The notes beneath the pieces are model-generated. The model had not been told where the DNA came from. It saw only the letters and a program-made list of their open reading frames with translations, and made no database searches. A stretch of 64,000 bases of DNA from Empedobacter stercoris (GTDB lineage: Bacteria > Bacteroidota > Bacteroidia > Flavobacteriales > Weeksellaceae): NCBI RefSeq assembly GCF_965137335.1, contig NZ_CBCRZD010000016.1; one strand, written 5' to 3'. How positions within the stretch are numbered: the stretch's first letter is position 1; every line of letters starts with the position of its first letter. The translations under genes and the position numbers were made by a program. Shown piece by piece: positions 33,324-43,581 of this stretch.

Positions 33324-33785
33324 TTAAGGTTTTATACGATAACTAAAAAAATACAACAGAAAACTAATAACAACAGAAATTGTAGCAGGCACAAAATAGG
33401 CAATTGCCAAATTATTTGTTTGAATAAAATTGATTGGAAGATGTATTAATTTGAATTGAAAAACCAAGAAACACACTGCTACAATTACAACTGAAATTTT
33501 CCAATCGTAATTACGTTTATGGTTAATAATAGATGCTACAATATAACCTAAAACTATTCCAACGAAACTCAAAATCGATTTCATTATCGCCAAATGTTTT
33601 AGCTTTTCACTAATTCCAAACTCATCACTTTTACGTACCAAAAAAGCAAAATTATCTTTTCCCATCGAATGAATTAATTCAATCAAATCTAATTCTGCAA
33701 AGACATAAAATTGTTGAATTCCTAAGAATAACAAAATACTTGCAACGAGTTGAAGTACGAATATTTTTATGTTAAAGTTGTTCAT
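33324..33785 (-). CDS. Four-helix integral membrane protein of unknown function
   Basis: 153 residues with four hydrophobic stretches (about 8-28, 68-87, 97-116, 128-148) and a loop after the first helix containing SMGKDNFAFLVRKSDEFG. I do not recognise the family. It begins 12 bp after the FAD-oxidoreductase gene and reads into the Uup-like gene, so the three may share a transcript. Confidence 0.6.
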   Translation of the reverse strand: MNNFNIKIFVLQLVASILLFLGIQQFYVFAELDLIELIHSMGKDNFAFLVRKSDEFGISEKLKHLAIMKSILSFVGIVLGYIVASIINHKRNYDWKISVVIVAVCFLVFQFKLIHLPINFIQTNNLAIAYFVPATISVVISFLLYFFSYRIKP

Positions 33786-33796
33786 CAGAAGAAAAT

Positions 33797-34855
33797 TTAA
33801 AATCGATCATAAAAACGTTTAATATCGGCTTCTTTATCGATAGTTTGATTGTTCTCTAAAAAATCATACAATTCATCGACCATGACTGGCGCCAGCATCG
33901 TTCCACGCGTTCCCATTCCATTTAAACAAATCAATTGCTGATATATTGGATGCACACCAATAATTGGGCGACGATCGACTACTGTTGGTCGGATGGATGC
34001 GTGCTGTTCCACAACTTCAAAATCATCTTTGAAAAAATTCTGAACCCCATCCACCAAATATTGTTTGGCTTCTGCTGTATTTTCGTAATTGACATGATCA
34101 CGATCGTAAGTTGCACCAACAAAATATTGATTATTTTCTAAAGGCATCAAAAATTCTTTTCCTTTTACTACAGCTTCAGGCAATGTGGCTTTTGTTTCGA
34201 TTTTCAACACTTCTCCTTTCACACCAATAACGGGTAGATTTTTGAAATATGGATTATTTAAAACATTGTAACCTTCGGCAAAAATAATCTTATTTGCTTC
34301 AATATTTTTATAGTTCGTGTGATTATCGTGCATAATCAAGGATTCAAAGTCAAATTCCTCATCAATATATTGATTTTGTTCAATCAAATAATTTTTGAAA
34401 TCATTCAAAAGATTAGTCAAATCAACTCGACCAGTGTGCAAAACTTCTCCCGAACCTATAGGATTATTGATTGCTGAAAAATCATTCAATTGCTCTGTGT
34501 CTGTCGCTAAATAATCAACTAAATCTGGATGAGTCATTGCTTTTTTTAGCCATGTTTTTTTCTCTTGTTCATCATTAAAAACACGATAAACTGGAAAATT
34601 GTAGATGTATTTTTCGTTCAATAATTCTTCAAACTGACCAAAAACTTCGCGCAAACGATTAATTTGATTTGTCGCATTCCAAACAATTGAAAAACGTTTT
34701 AGCACAACCGGATTGAATATTCCTGCTGCAATTGCCGATGCTTTATGAAAATGATTGTCAATCACTACAAAAGATTTATTTTCTTGCAATAATTTCATCG
34801 CCATACAACTTCCTGCAACACCTTGTCCTACGATAATATACTCTACTTTGTTCAA
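33797..34855 (-). CDS. FAD-dependent amino-acid-oxidase-like oxidoreductase
   Basis: 352 residues, DAO-fold flavoprotein. The dinucleotide-binding motif VEYIIVGQGVAGSCMAMKL is at the N terminus with the acidic end VVIDNH; later FAD contacts IIFAEGYNV and a C-terminal GMGTRGTMLAP are visible. Substrate unknown; close relatives are found near gld genes in flavobacteria. Five AGATTTT repeats stand 26 bp upstream of its start. Confidence 0.8.
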   Translation of the reverse strand: MNKVEYIIVGQGVAGSCMAMKLLQENKSFVVIDNHFHKASAIAAGIFNPVVLKRFSIVWNATNQINRLREVFGQFEELLNEKYIYNFPVYRVFNDEQEKKTWLKKAMTHPDLVDYLATDTEQLNDFSAINNPIGSGEVLHTGRVDLTNLLNDFKNYLIEQNQYIDEEFDFESLIMHDNHTNYKNIEANKIIFAEGYNVLNNPYFKNLPVIGVKGEVLKIETKATLPEAVVKGKEFLMPLENNQYFVGATYDRDHVNYENTAEAKQYLVDGVQNFFKDDFEVVEQHASIRPTVVDRRPIIGVHPIYQQLICLNGMGTRGTMLAPVMVDELYDFLENNQTIDKEADIKRFYDRF

Positions 34856-34881
34856 TTGATAAAATTTAAGAACAAAGGTAT

Positions 34882-34916
34882 AGATTTTAGATTTTAGATT
34901 TTAGATTTTAGATTTT
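34882..34916. repeat. Five tandem AGATTTT units in a promoter region
   Basis: 7-bp unit AGATTTT repeated five times, ending 61 bp and starting 27 bp upstream of the FAD-oxidoreductase start codon. A slippage-prone tract in a promoter; could vary spacing of promoter parts. Confidence 0.6.
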
Positions 34917-34972
34917 AGGGAATAACTAAATTCTGGAAAAAAATATTGTAGAGGAATTAAACTATTTTAAAT

Positions 34973-35004
34973 AAAAAAAGCTCCAATCTTGAGATTGGAG
35001 CTTT
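34973..35004 (-). terminator. Terminator of the gld operon
   Basis: Stem AAAGCTCCAATCT/AGATTGGAGCTTT with T run on the minus strand, after gldN. Confidence 0.8.
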
Positions 35005-35021
35005 AGTTTTATAACATTTTA

Positions 35022-35924
35022 TTAATAATTCCACATATCGGCTTCTGCCTGAATAATAGAATTTCTAATTTTATGATGTTCTTCTAATTGTCCCTTCGAA
35101 TCATTTGGAATATAATCCTCAATCATCTTCGTTCCGTACATGGTTTGCGCTTTGTAAATAACAGAACTAAATCGTCTTGCATTTAACATCTCATCATAAG
35201 TAATCGCGGAATTAGAGTTGCTTGGATTGAAAACAGTTGCATTTACCAAAACATTACGTGCATCTGGATACCAAATCCAAAATAAATCGACATACGTTCC
35301 GTCTGCAAATTCAGTTCCCAAAGATTGTGCATCTGGTCCCATGATCGCTAATCCTAACAAACGATATTTTAATTCTCCTAAACGACGATCAATGTACCAA
35401 AGACCTTTCGTTTTCACCATTTTAATATCATCAGATTTTACTTTGTAATTGAAAATAGCTGCTTCGTCAGGATTTTCACCTGCTGCAATCATATCATAGT
35501 AATACTGTTGCGTATCTTTCTTTTCGTTACGAGCCATGATTTGATCAAAACTCATTTTAGTCTGAAAGTACTCATCATCGTATACTTCTTTAATTTTTTT
35601 AGTACGAACTCCGTCAACTAAAACATCATACAATGATTTTGAATTCTGTACTAATTCATCACCTGATCTATAATAAGGTTGATTTAGACGCTCGTTCAAA
35701 TCAATGACTTCCCATACAACTTTCGACCATAAGACATCTTTATCCTCGATAAAGCCATATTTCATTGGATCTTGTGCCGTACTTACAGTATCTCCAGCTT
35801 CATCAACTCTTGTTCTATTTTCGCGGTCTTTTCTCAACTGTTCTGGTGAAACAGCATTAAGAACATTTTGCGCCATTGTAAGGGTTGAGAAAAAACTCAT
35901 TAAACCAAACAAAAGATATTTCAT
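35022..35924 (-). CDS. gldN: Type IX secretion ring protein GldN
   Basis: 300 residues with signal peptide (ending TLTMAQ). Periplasmic partner of GldK in the ring-like part of the type IX system. Family features include ENRTRVDEAGDT near residue 35, the segment DVLWSKVVWEVIDLNERLNQP and the C-terminal ARRFSSVIYKAQTMYGTKMIEDYI. Last gene of gldK-gldL-gldM-gldN, 22 bp after gldM. Confidence 0.93.
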   Translation of the reverse strand: MKYLLFGLMSFFSTLTMAQNVLNAVSPEQLRKDRENRTRVDEAGDTVSTAQDPMKYGFIEDKDVLWSKVVWEVIDLNERLNQPYYRSGDELVQNSKSLYDVLVDGVRTKKIKEVYDDEYFQTKMSFDQIMARNEKKDTQQYYYDMIAAGENPDEAAIFNYKVKSDDIKMVKTKGLWYIDRRLGELKYRLLGLAIMGPDAQSLGTEFADGTYVDLFWIWYPDARNVLVNATVFNPSNSNSAITYDEMLNARRFSSVIYKAQTMYGTKMIEDYIPNDSKGQLEEHHKIRNSIIQAEADMWNY

Positions 35925-35946
35925 ATGCTAAATTTTATTTTTTTGT

Positions 35947-37512
35947 TTATTGTACTTGAATTGCAATTGATGATGCTTCTCCTGTTTGACCAGAATTAGT
36001 ACGATATTTAATATCGAATACACCAATTATATCTCCTTTTTTCGCTTTCGAAATTGCACCTGCGGCTCCTGACATTTTACTTCCTGTAACACGTACTGTA
36101 GCTTGACCTGGTACACGAACATTAAATGATGTTACTTCTCCTGAAATTGGGAATAAGAAATCTGGCCAGTCTACACGAATTGTTTGTGCTGCAATTCCAT
36201 TATCTGGAATAGCTGGACTCGTTTTTCCTAAAATAACACCACGTGCTGGTGGAACTGGTTTGATACGGAACGTTTCACGAACAGATAATGTTTTACCTGA
36301 ACTTGCTTTCGTTGTAGCAGTAAATGTTACTTCACTTCCTCCACCTGGCGTGTAATTCCATTTGTTAGCTCCTGCTCCAGAAACAGAACCTGATGAAGCA
36401 TTTAAGCTTACTGGTCCATTTGCTCCATTAATTGTTGCAGAGATTGGGTTGGATACTCCACGGTAAACAACACGTAAATTATCGGCAACAATAGAACCTC
36501 CTGTTGGATCTTTCTCAATGATTTCAGCAGCTTTTTTATCTAAAGTTTGCGCAACAACTTGATATGTTGAAGGTGCGATATCAACCTTTTTAGTTTGCCC
36601 ATTCGATACATAAGTAATGCTACCAGTTAATTGATGCATACCTACAGATCCTGTATTTAATTTGATTGATGCTTTACCATCTACTACTTCTGCGTTTCCA
36701 ACACTTGTAGAAACAGAACCTTTAATCGAATTATCATAAGCTCCTAAGACAACATTAAGAACAGCTTCGTCCCCAACTTTAACAACTCCTGGAGATAAGA
36801 ATAAACCTTGGAACGCATCCAATTCAATTTTCTCCTCTAATTTACCAGATAATAATGCTCTTACCAAGTTACCTTCTTCTGTGCGAGCATCCATTTGCAT
36901 CTTAGATAAATTTGTTAACGATGCAATCATTGGTTGATCATTAAACTTTTCCTCTACCCAAGTTTGTTTTTTAGTTTTTGATTTAGTTCCAAAAAATTCG
37001 TTGATACGAGCTTCAGCATTTTTAGCATCTGGACTTTGTTTTGCAAAAGTCATTAAGAAATTTCTGAATGCGTCAACTTTTCCTGTGAATTCTTTGGCTT
37101 TCTCATTTCCAGAATCACCTCCTTTTCCTTTGAAAAATAGAGATACAACTGGTTCCGTGTTTGATAAAGCATTGTAATCAGTTTCTTCTGATCCTGAGAC
37201 ATAATCAGACCCTTTTAATTCTTTTTTCAAACCATCAATGTAAGCTACAAACTCATTTGTTTGTCTTTTTACCTCAGCAGCTTGAGCTTGAGTTTTTGCG
37301 TACGTTGAATCATCCTTCACTTTTAGATCAATTTGATCATAGAAGGTATCGTTATTTGTTTTCGTTAAAGTCGTTGTTGACTCTAAAGAAGTATTTATCG
37401 TTTCGAACGATCTCAAAACCTCACGATCCACGTTCAAAGCCATCATTGCAATGAACACGAGATACATCAGGTTAATCATCTTCTGACGTCCGGTTAGTCT
37501 ACCTCCTGCCAT
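35947..37512 (-). CDS. gldM: Type IX secretion/gliding motor protein GldM
   Basis: 521 residues. A single N-terminal membrane helix (about 11-28, MINLMYLVFIAMMALNV) follows the conserved AGGRLTGRQK start; the rest is a long periplasmic shaft of beta domains ending GEASSIAIQVQ. With GldL it forms the proton-driven motor that powers type IX secretion and, in gliding species, motility. Follows gldL by 51 bp. Confidence 0.94.
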   Translation of the reverse strand: MAGGRLTGRQKMINLMYLVFIAMMALNVDREVLRSFETINTSLESTTTLTKTNNDTFYDQIDLKVKDDSTYAKTQAQAAEVKRQTNEFVAYIDGLKKELKGSDYVSGSEETDYNALSNTEPVVSLFFKGKGGDSGNEKAKEFTGKVDAFRNFLMTFAKQSPDAKNAEARINEFFGTKSKTKKQTWVEEKFNDQPMIASLTNLSKMQMDARTEEGNLVRALLSGKLEEKIELDAFQGLFLSPGVVKVGDEAVLNVVLGAYDNSIKGSVSTSVGNAEVVDGKASIKLNTGSVGMHQLTGSITYVSNGQTKKVDIAPSTYQVVAQTLDKKAAEIIEKDPTGGSIVADNLRVVYRGVSNPISATINGANGPVSLNASSGSVSGAGANKWNYTPGGGSEVTFTATTKASSGKTLSVRETFRIKPVPPARGVILGKTSPAIPDNGIAAQTIRVDWPDFLFPISGEVTSFNVRVPGQATVRVTGSKMSGAAGAISKAKKGDIIGVFDIKYRTNSGQTGEASSIAIQVQ

Positions 37513-37563
37513 AATAATTTATAGAATTAATGAATAATTAGTTTAATTTATCAGATCAATGAA

Positions 37564-38235
37564 TTAGTTATTTTTCATTGCAGAAAGCATACCTCCATAT
37601 ACTTTGTTCAATGCATTAATATTCGCAGAAAGCTCTTGCATTTCTTTTAAGAATTGCTCTGAACTACCTGAAGATTTTTGCATCTCTTCGATAAATTGTT
37701 TATTTAATTCTACTTGTTTTTGGCTATTTAAAATTTGCTCAGCATAGACTGCATTCAATTGGCTAATGTTATTAGATGCCTTTGCAATTTCGTTGCTGTA
37801 TTGTTCTGTAGAAGCTACAGCTGTTGTCGTTGTATTTAATTCGTTTACTGCAGATCCAAATTTATCTAATGATCCACGTAATCTTTCAAACACTTCTTTG
37901 TCTAATTTAGCATCAGCTAAAACTTTATCTAATTCAGCTGTTAAGTTGTTTCCTGCTGTTGCAACTGCAGCTGTCTTTCTTTCTACTGGTTCACCACTTA
38001 ATAATTCTGGATACGCTTTTTCCCATTCATAGCTACCTTGAGGTTTATCAAAAAATGCTGAATAAAAGAAAACGAATGCTTCAGCTACTAATCCAATGGT
38101 TAAGATTAAATTGGCTGAAATTGGCCCTAAATTTGTATGAGTAATTTTACATAATGCCCCGATAATTACTACTGCGGCAAAGAAATTATACAAAAAATTT
38201 GTAAGACGTTCTTGTTTTGAAGCTTGTAATGCCAT
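37564..38235 (-). CDS. gldL: Type IX motor protein GldL
   Basis: 223 residues: two membrane helices (about 14-33 and 38-60) and a cytoplasmic, helical C-terminal half. K30, H33 and E52 lie in the helices with the same spacing as the functionally important K27, H30 and E49 of Flavobacterium GldL as I recall them, so the proton path should be intact. Inner-membrane partner of GldM. Confidence 0.93.
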   Translation of the reverse strand: MALQASKQERLTNFLYNFFAAVVIIGALCKITHTNLGPISANLILTIGLVAEAFVFFYSAFFDKPQGSYEWEKAYPELLSGEPVERKTAAVATAGNNLTAELDKVLADAKLDKEVFERLRGSLDKFGSAVNELNTTTTAVASTEQYSNEIAKASNNISQLNAVYAEQILNSQKQVELNKQFIEEMQKSSGSSEQFLKEMQELSANINALNKVYGGMLSAMKNN

Positions 38236-38263
38236 ATGATGCTTTTTATTTTTTAAAAATAGG

Positions 38264-39703
38264 TTATTTAGTTTTTCTGTAATTTACTTTAGATCCTTCT
38301 GGGAAAGATTGAACTGTACGGAAACCGATAAAGCTTCTTGCTGAATCTTTGTGTTCCCAATCTCTTGATGAAGTCATTAATAAATAACCGACATCTTTCC
38401 ATGATCCTCCACGTACACTTCTATTTACTTCTCCTGACATTGTAATTGAAGGATTAAGCGTTGAAGACATAGTGTAGGAAGATCTGTTATAAGGAGAACT
38501 TGTCCATTCTGCAACGTTACCCGCCATATCGTACAGACCATATCCATTCGCTTTGAAAGTTTTAATTGGTGCTGTGTACATATATCCCGTTTTCTTACCA
38601 TCGTTGATTTCTAAATAATCACCACGTTTTGGCTTGAAATTCGCTAAATAACATCCTCTATCGTCTGTTAAGTAAGGACCTCCCCAAGGGTATGGAGCGT
38701 TTTCTAAACCTCCTTTCGCAGCGTATTCCCACTCAATTTCTGTTGGTAGACGATAGCTAATTACCTTCACTTGGCTTCCTCTTTTCTTCTTATTATTTAA
38801 AGCTGTATTGTGATATCTTGTGCGAAAATCACAGAAAGCAGTCGCCTGATTCCAATTAATTCCAACTACAGGATAATCTGCATAAGCTTTGTGCCAGAAA
38901 TAATCTTGGTGCATTGGATCATTGTACGAGTAGTTGAAATCTCTTACCCAAACTGTTGTATCTGGATAAATATTTAAACTAAATTCTTTTCTAAAATCTA
39001 CGCGAAACGTTCCACGTTTTTTCGCAGCAGTAGCCTGGTCAACTGTTACATATGAATAATTTAATTTACGCGTATCGATACGTCTCTCTCCATTCATACG
39101 TTCTTCTGGTGGATAGTAAAGTCCTTCCATTACTTCTGCGTAATCTACATCTGGGTACTTATATTTATCCCACTCAAGACGTTGTTTCCAATTTAACTTT
39201 CTTGAGTCTAATGATTGACCATCTCTACCTGTATTGCTATTTTTAAGATATTCATCGTACGGTGTTCCTTCTCCATCTTCAGATCCGGAAACATATGCAA
39301 AAGCACCTATTCCATCACCATCTGCACCTGGATTCATTGGGTCAAACCCTAATGCTTCAGCCTTATTTGCTAAAGCGGTACGAGCGATAGAATCTTTTAC
39401 ATAATTCACAAAAATCTGATACTCAGAGTTTGTAATTTCTGTATCGTCCATAAAAAAACCTGTAACAGTAACAGTTTTCACTGGAGCGTCATTTGTTTTT
39501 GTAAAATCATAATCTGTTTGTCCTAAAACAAACGATCCACTCGGAATCGGAACCATTCCTTTTGGACGAACTGGCGTCCAGGCTGAAGAGGTTTTCGAAA
39601 CTATCTGTCCATCATTTCTATCACTACTCCCTCTGTTTTTCAACATTTTACATGATGATAAAGAAAGAGATAGCAACAATGCACTTACCAAAATTCTATT
39701 CAT
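38264..39703 (-). CDS. gldK: Type IX outer-membrane lipoprotein GldK
   Basis: 479-residue lipoprotein (signal ending LSLSLSSC, lipid-anchored cysteine at 18) with a formylglycine-generating-enzyme-like fold: FVLGQTDYDFT, FFMDDTEITNSEYQIFV, YRLPTEIEWEYAAKGG and NVAEWTSSPYN, ending VRGGSWKDVGY...SFIGFRTV. It forms rings with GldN below the SprA channel. First gene of the operon; the -7-like box TTAATTTG lies 60 bp upstream. Confidence 0.94.
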   Translation of the reverse strand: MNRILVSALLLSLSLSSCKMLKNRGSSDRNDGQIVSKTSSAWTPVRPKGMVPIPSGSFVLGQTDYDFTKTNDAPVKTVTVTGFFMDDTEITNSEYQIFVNYVKDSIARTALANKAEALGFDPMNPGADGDGIGAFAYVSGSEDGEGTPYDEYLKNSNTGRDGQSLDSRKLNWKQRLEWDKYKYPDVDYAEVMEGLYYPPEERMNGERRIDTRKLNYSYVTVDQATAAKKRGTFRVDFRKEFSLNIYPDTTVWVRDFNYSYNDPMHQDYFWHKAYADYPVVGINWNQATAFCDFRTRYHNTALNNKKKRGSQVKVISYRLPTEIEWEYAAKGGLENAPYPWGGPYLTDDRGCYLANFKPKRGDYLEINDGKKTGYMYTAPIKTFKANGYGLYDMAGNVAEWTSSPYNRSSYTMSSTLNPSITMSGEVNRSVRGGSWKDVGYLLMTSSRDWEHKDSARSFIGFRTVQSFPEGSKVNYRKTK

Positions 39704-39810
39704 TCTGCTATAGATTTATTTTTATACAGGTTTTATACTTTTAGTTCTCAATTAATAAGGCTACAAATTAAGGCATTTTATTAATTGATTTTTACAATTA
39801 TTCTTTATTT

Positions 39811-40962
39811 TTAATAAAATTTTTTGAAATACTTCCACCATCTATTGGGTATTTCTCCATTCAAGGCTTGTTCATAATCTTTTTCTGAACACGAAATAAT
39901 TTCAAATTTTCGTTCTCCATCAATTGTGTTGTCAACTTCAATCCACAATTGATTAGTTACTTTATTTCGATAAAAAATATAATTATATCCTTCTGTAGGA
40001 ACAAAAATTTTCTCAAAATATTGTGTATCGTCAAAACTTTTTATCTCTGGGCGATGATTTTTTCCATCAATAAAATACCAAATCATCTGTGCTATAAGCA
40101 AATGATCTAATTTTTTATAGTTCTCGATATAGTCACAAACGTAAAGTGAAGACAATTTATTGCTGAAGCCTAAATATCTTGTTAAGGCACAAATTTCGCG
40201 CGATGTAAAACCATTTGGTGTCATATTTTTTGAAGAAGAAAAATCTGAACCTTGCAAACTTGAAAGATTAAGCAAAGCGGCATGAATATCTCTTGAATAA
40301 GGTTCTATTTCTTTTAGATTCTCTGAAATAACTCCTAAACGAACAGCTTCAAAATTTAACTGATCCAACAAATCCAATTTTTCTTGCGCTACGAAATACG
40401 TCTGAAAACCAATATTTGTATAATCTAATAAATTGAAAGGTTCGTTCGAAATAATTTTAGTTAAATAATTAGTCTCCGTTGTTTGAGCTTCATCTTTGCC
40501 TAAACGTAATTTGTGATCAATAGTTAAATAATTTATTTTATCAACAAGTTCATCATAAGCACGATATTGCTGGTATCCCAAACTTGGGTTTCCTCCCAAA
40601 ATAACCACATTGTATCCATCTCGTATCAGTCCGTTTGTAACCTCTCTAAAAACTTTTTCGGTTTCATGTTTGTCATCATAGTAATTAACATCACCAAAAT
40701 CGTACAAATCTATCGACCAATTGCCCATTTGTAATTCGTACAATTGAGTTCGAATTAAGCTAAAATCTACGTCTTCAATCAAATCTTTTTGTTTCGAACG
40801 AGATTCAGTCACACCAATTATTGCAATTTTATCATTCGTGTTTTCTGCTGTTTCAAGAACATTTTTACGAAATTTAATTGATGTACCTAACGCAAAAGAA
40901 TTACAAGACTTCGCAAAATCTTGTAATTCTTCAGAAACGGGTTTTAAAAAGTCGTTGTACAT
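39811..40962 (-). CDS. Arginase/ureohydrolase-fold protein without metal ligands
   Basis: 383 residues, fold of formimidoylglutamase/arginase; flavobacterial relatives next to topA are often named formimidoylglutamase. The metal-binding motifs are degraded: GGN instead of GGDH (VILGGNPSLG), TIDHKLRLG instead of DAHxD, and SRDIHAALL instead of SxDxDxxDP. Hence it is very unlikely to be a metallohydrolase. Its ATG overlaps the topA stop as TAATG, so it is translationally coupled to topA. Role unknown; a structural or regulatory role is inferred. Confidence 0.75.
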   Translation of the reverse strand: MYNDFLKPVSEELQDFAKSCNSFALGTSIKFRKNVLETAENTNDKIAIIGVTESRSKQKDLIEDVDFSLIRTQLYELQMGNWSIDLYDFGDVNYYDDKHETEKVFREVTNGLIRDGYNVVILGGNPSLGYQQYRAYDELVDKINYLTIDHKLRLGKDEAQTTETNYLTKIISNEPFNLLDYTNIGFQTYFVAQEKLDLLDQLNFEAVRLGVISENLKEIEPYSRDIHAALLNLSSLQGSDFSSSKNMTPNGFTSREICALTRYLGFSNKLSSLYVCDYIENYKKLDHLLIAQMIWYFIDGKNHRPEIKSFDDTQYFEKIFVPTEGYNYIFYRNKVTNQLWIEVDNTIDGERKFEIISCSEKDYEQALNGEIPNRWWKYFKKFY

Positions 40963-43496
40963 TACTTTTTAGTCGTTGGTTTTTTAGTTGTCGTTTTCTT
41001 GGCAGTTGCTTTTTTAGCTGGAGCTTTCTTTGTAGCAGTTTTCTTTACAGGTTTAGCTGCTTCTATCAATTTTTCTACCTCAGCCAAAGTCAACGCTTCT
41101 GGATTTGTTTCTTTTGGTAATTCAACTTTAATTTTTCCTTGAATTAAATTGAAACGTCCCCAACGCGCTTTTTCTAAACGAATTTCTTGTTCTGCCCATT
41201 CGCGAACAACACGCTCAGATTCTTTGCGTTTTTTATCTTCAATCAATTCGATAATATCCGCTTGTGATAAATGATCGAAATCGTATTTTTTTGGAACATT
41301 GATAAACCATTCGTTCCATTTGATAAATGGTCCAAAACGTCCTTTACCTTTTGTTACATCATATCCTTCGTATTGTGCAATCGGCGCATCGGCTTTTAAC
41401 TTTTCTTCGATTAGTTCTACCGCACGTTCAAATGACAAATCCATTGGATCTTCTTCTTTCGGAATCGAAATGTATTTATCATCAAACTTTACGTAAGGGC
41501 CGAAACGTCCAATATTCACCTCAACTTCGTGCGCTTTATACTCACCCAAAGTTTTTGGTAATTCGAATAATTTTAATGCTTCTTCTAATGTAATATTATG
41601 AATCGATTGATGTTTTTGAAGACTCGCAAAACGTGGTTTTTCCTCATCCTCTGCTTCTCCTATCTGAATCATTGGTCCAAAACGCCCAATACGTGCATGT
41701 ACTTTTTTACCTGAAGTTGGATCGATTCCCAACTCTCGTTCTCCTGTTGCACGATCTGCATTTTCTTGAACATCTTCTACCGTTTGATGAAATTTTGTAT
41801 AAAACTCATCAATCATTTTTGTCCAATTCAATTTACCTTCTGCAATCTCATCAAAACTATTTTCAACACGAGCAGTAAAATCATAATCCAACACGTTTGT
41901 AAAATAATCTACCAAGAAATCATTTACCACAATTCCAATATCAGTTGGGATTAATTTGCGACGATCTGCACCAAAAATTTCTTTTTGTTGTGCTTTTTTG
42001 ATTTGATTATCAACTAATGTTAACGTATTGTATATTCGTTCTTGTCCATCCAATTCACCAACTTCTACGTAACCTCTATTTTGGATTGTAGAGATTGTTG
42101 GGGCATAAGTTGAAGGTCGACCGATTCCTAATTCTTCTAATTTTTTTACCAAAGATGCTTCTGTATAACGAGCAGCAGGACGAGAAAATCGTTCCGTACC
42201 GTTAATTTCATCCGCTTTCAATTGCTCATTTACTTTTACGCTTGGCAACAATACTTTGTCATCATCCGCATCTTCGTCATCATGCGATTCTTGATAGACT
42301 TTTAAGAAACCATCAAAAACAATCACTTCTCCTTTTGCTTGAAAAATAAAGTTGTTTTTGTTGTTATCAATATCAATGATTGTTCGCTCTAATTCGGCAT
42401 TTGCCATTTGAGAAGCAACTGTACGTTTCCAAATTAATTCGTATAGTTTACGCATCGAATCGTCTGCATTTATCGAATGATTTTCGAAATGCGTAGGACG
42501 AATTGCCTCGTGAGCTTCTTGTGCGGAAGAGTTTTTATTTTTATACTTTCTGATCTCAACATATTTGTTCCCGTAAGCAGATTCTATCTCTGCTTTAACT
42601 GCAGTTAATGCATCATCAGATAAATTCACACTATCCGTTCTCATATAGGTAATATGCCCAGATTCATACAACTGTTGCGCTACACGCATTGTTCTCGAAA
42701 CAGAAAAACCTAATTTACGAGAAGCTTCTTGTTGCAATGTAGATGTTGTGAATGGTGCTGAAGGCGTACGTTTTGCAGGTTTTTTCTGTAAATCATTTAC
42801 TTTAAAATCTGCTCCAACACATGTTGCTAAGAAATCTTCAGCTTCTTTTAACGTTGAAAATTCTTTTGTTAAAACTGCTTTTAATGTTCTTCCTTCATTT
42901 GTTTCGAAAATTGCGATGAATTTGTATGATGAAACTGGAACAAAGTTTTGAATTTCTTTTTCGCGCTCAACAATCAATCGAACAGAAACCGATTGAACAC
43001 GTCCTGCTGATAAACCTGGTTTGATTTTTTTCCATAAGATTGGTGACATCTCAAAACCAACTAATCGATCCAAAACACGACGAGCTTGTTGTGCATCTAC
43101 CAAATTCTCATCAATTTCACGTGGATTATCTACTGCACGTTGGATAGCTTTTTTCGTAATCTCATTAAAAACAATACGTTTTGTATCCTTTTTTTCTAAC
43201 CCAAGAACGTGATATAAGTGCCAAGAAATAGCCTCTCCTTCACGGTCCTCATCGGATGCTAACCAAATTATTTCGGCTTTAGAAGACAATTTTTTTAGTT
43301 TACTTACAACATCCTTTTTATCAGGTGTTACTTCGTAGATTGGCTTATAATGATTCTCGATTTCGATTCCCATTCCTTTCTTTGGTAAATCGACTACGTG
43401 ACCAAAACTTGACTCCACGATAAAATCATCACCTAAAAAACCTTGAATGGTTTTAGCTTTTGCTGGGGACTCAACAATAACGAGATTTTTAGACAT
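40962..43496 (-). CDS. topA: DNA topoisomerase I
   Basis: Type IA topoisomerase, 844 residues, relaxing negative supercoils. Toprim domain LVIVESPAKAKTIQGFLG at the start and DEDREGEAISWH with the acidic metal site; active-site tyrosine in SGHITYMRTDSVNLS. The C-terminal part has several repeated GRFGP units (IGRFGPMIQIG, IGRFGPYVKFD, KGRFGPFIKWN), which are flavobacterial C-terminal modules, and ends in a lysine/threonine-rich tail (KKTATKKAPAKK), likely disordered DNA-binding. Confidence 0.96.
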   Translation of the reverse strand: MSKNLVIVESPAKAKTIQGFLGDDFIVESSFGHVVDLPKKGMGIEIENHYKPIYEVTPDKKDVVSKLKKLSSKAEIIWLASDEDREGEAISWHLYHVLGLEKKDTKRIVFNEITKKAIQRAVDNPREIDENLVDAQQARRVLDRLVGFEMSPILWKKIKPGLSAGRVQSVSVRLIVEREKEIQNFVPVSSYKFIAIFETNEGRTLKAVLTKEFSTLKEAEDFLATCVGADFKVNDLQKKPAKRTPSAPFTTSTLQQEASRKLGFSVSRTMRVAQQLYESGHITYMRTDSVNLSDDALTAVKAEIESAYGNKYVEIRKYKNKNSSAQEAHEAIRPTHFENHSINADDSMRKLYELIWKRTVASQMANAELERTIIDIDNNKNNFIFQAKGEVIVFDGFLKVYQESHDDEDADDDKVLLPSVKVNEQLKADEINGTERFSRPAARYTEASLVKKLEELGIGRPSTYAPTISTIQNRGYVEVGELDGQERIYNTLTLVDNQIKKAQQKEIFGADRRKLIPTDIGIVVNDFLVDYFTNVLDYDFTARVENSFDEIAEGKLNWTKMIDEFYTKFHQTVEDVQENADRATGERELGIDPTSGKKVHARIGRFGPMIQIGEAEDEEKPRFASLQKHQSIHNITLEEALKLFELPKTLGEYKAHEVEVNIGRFGPYVKFDDKYISIPKEEDPMDLSFERAVELIEEKLKADAPIAQYEGYDVTKGKGRFGPFIKWNEWFINVPKKYDFDHLSQADIIELIEDKKRKESERVVREWAEQEIRLEKARWGRFNLIQGKIKVELPKETNPEALTLAEVEKLIEAAKPVKKTATKKAPAKKATAKKTTTKKPTTKK

Positions 43497-43581
43497 ATTG
43501 TTTTCTTAAAAAATTTCTGCAAAATTAATAACAAAAAAATGAAGCAGCCAAAAATGATTTTCAACTGCTCCATAATTTTAT

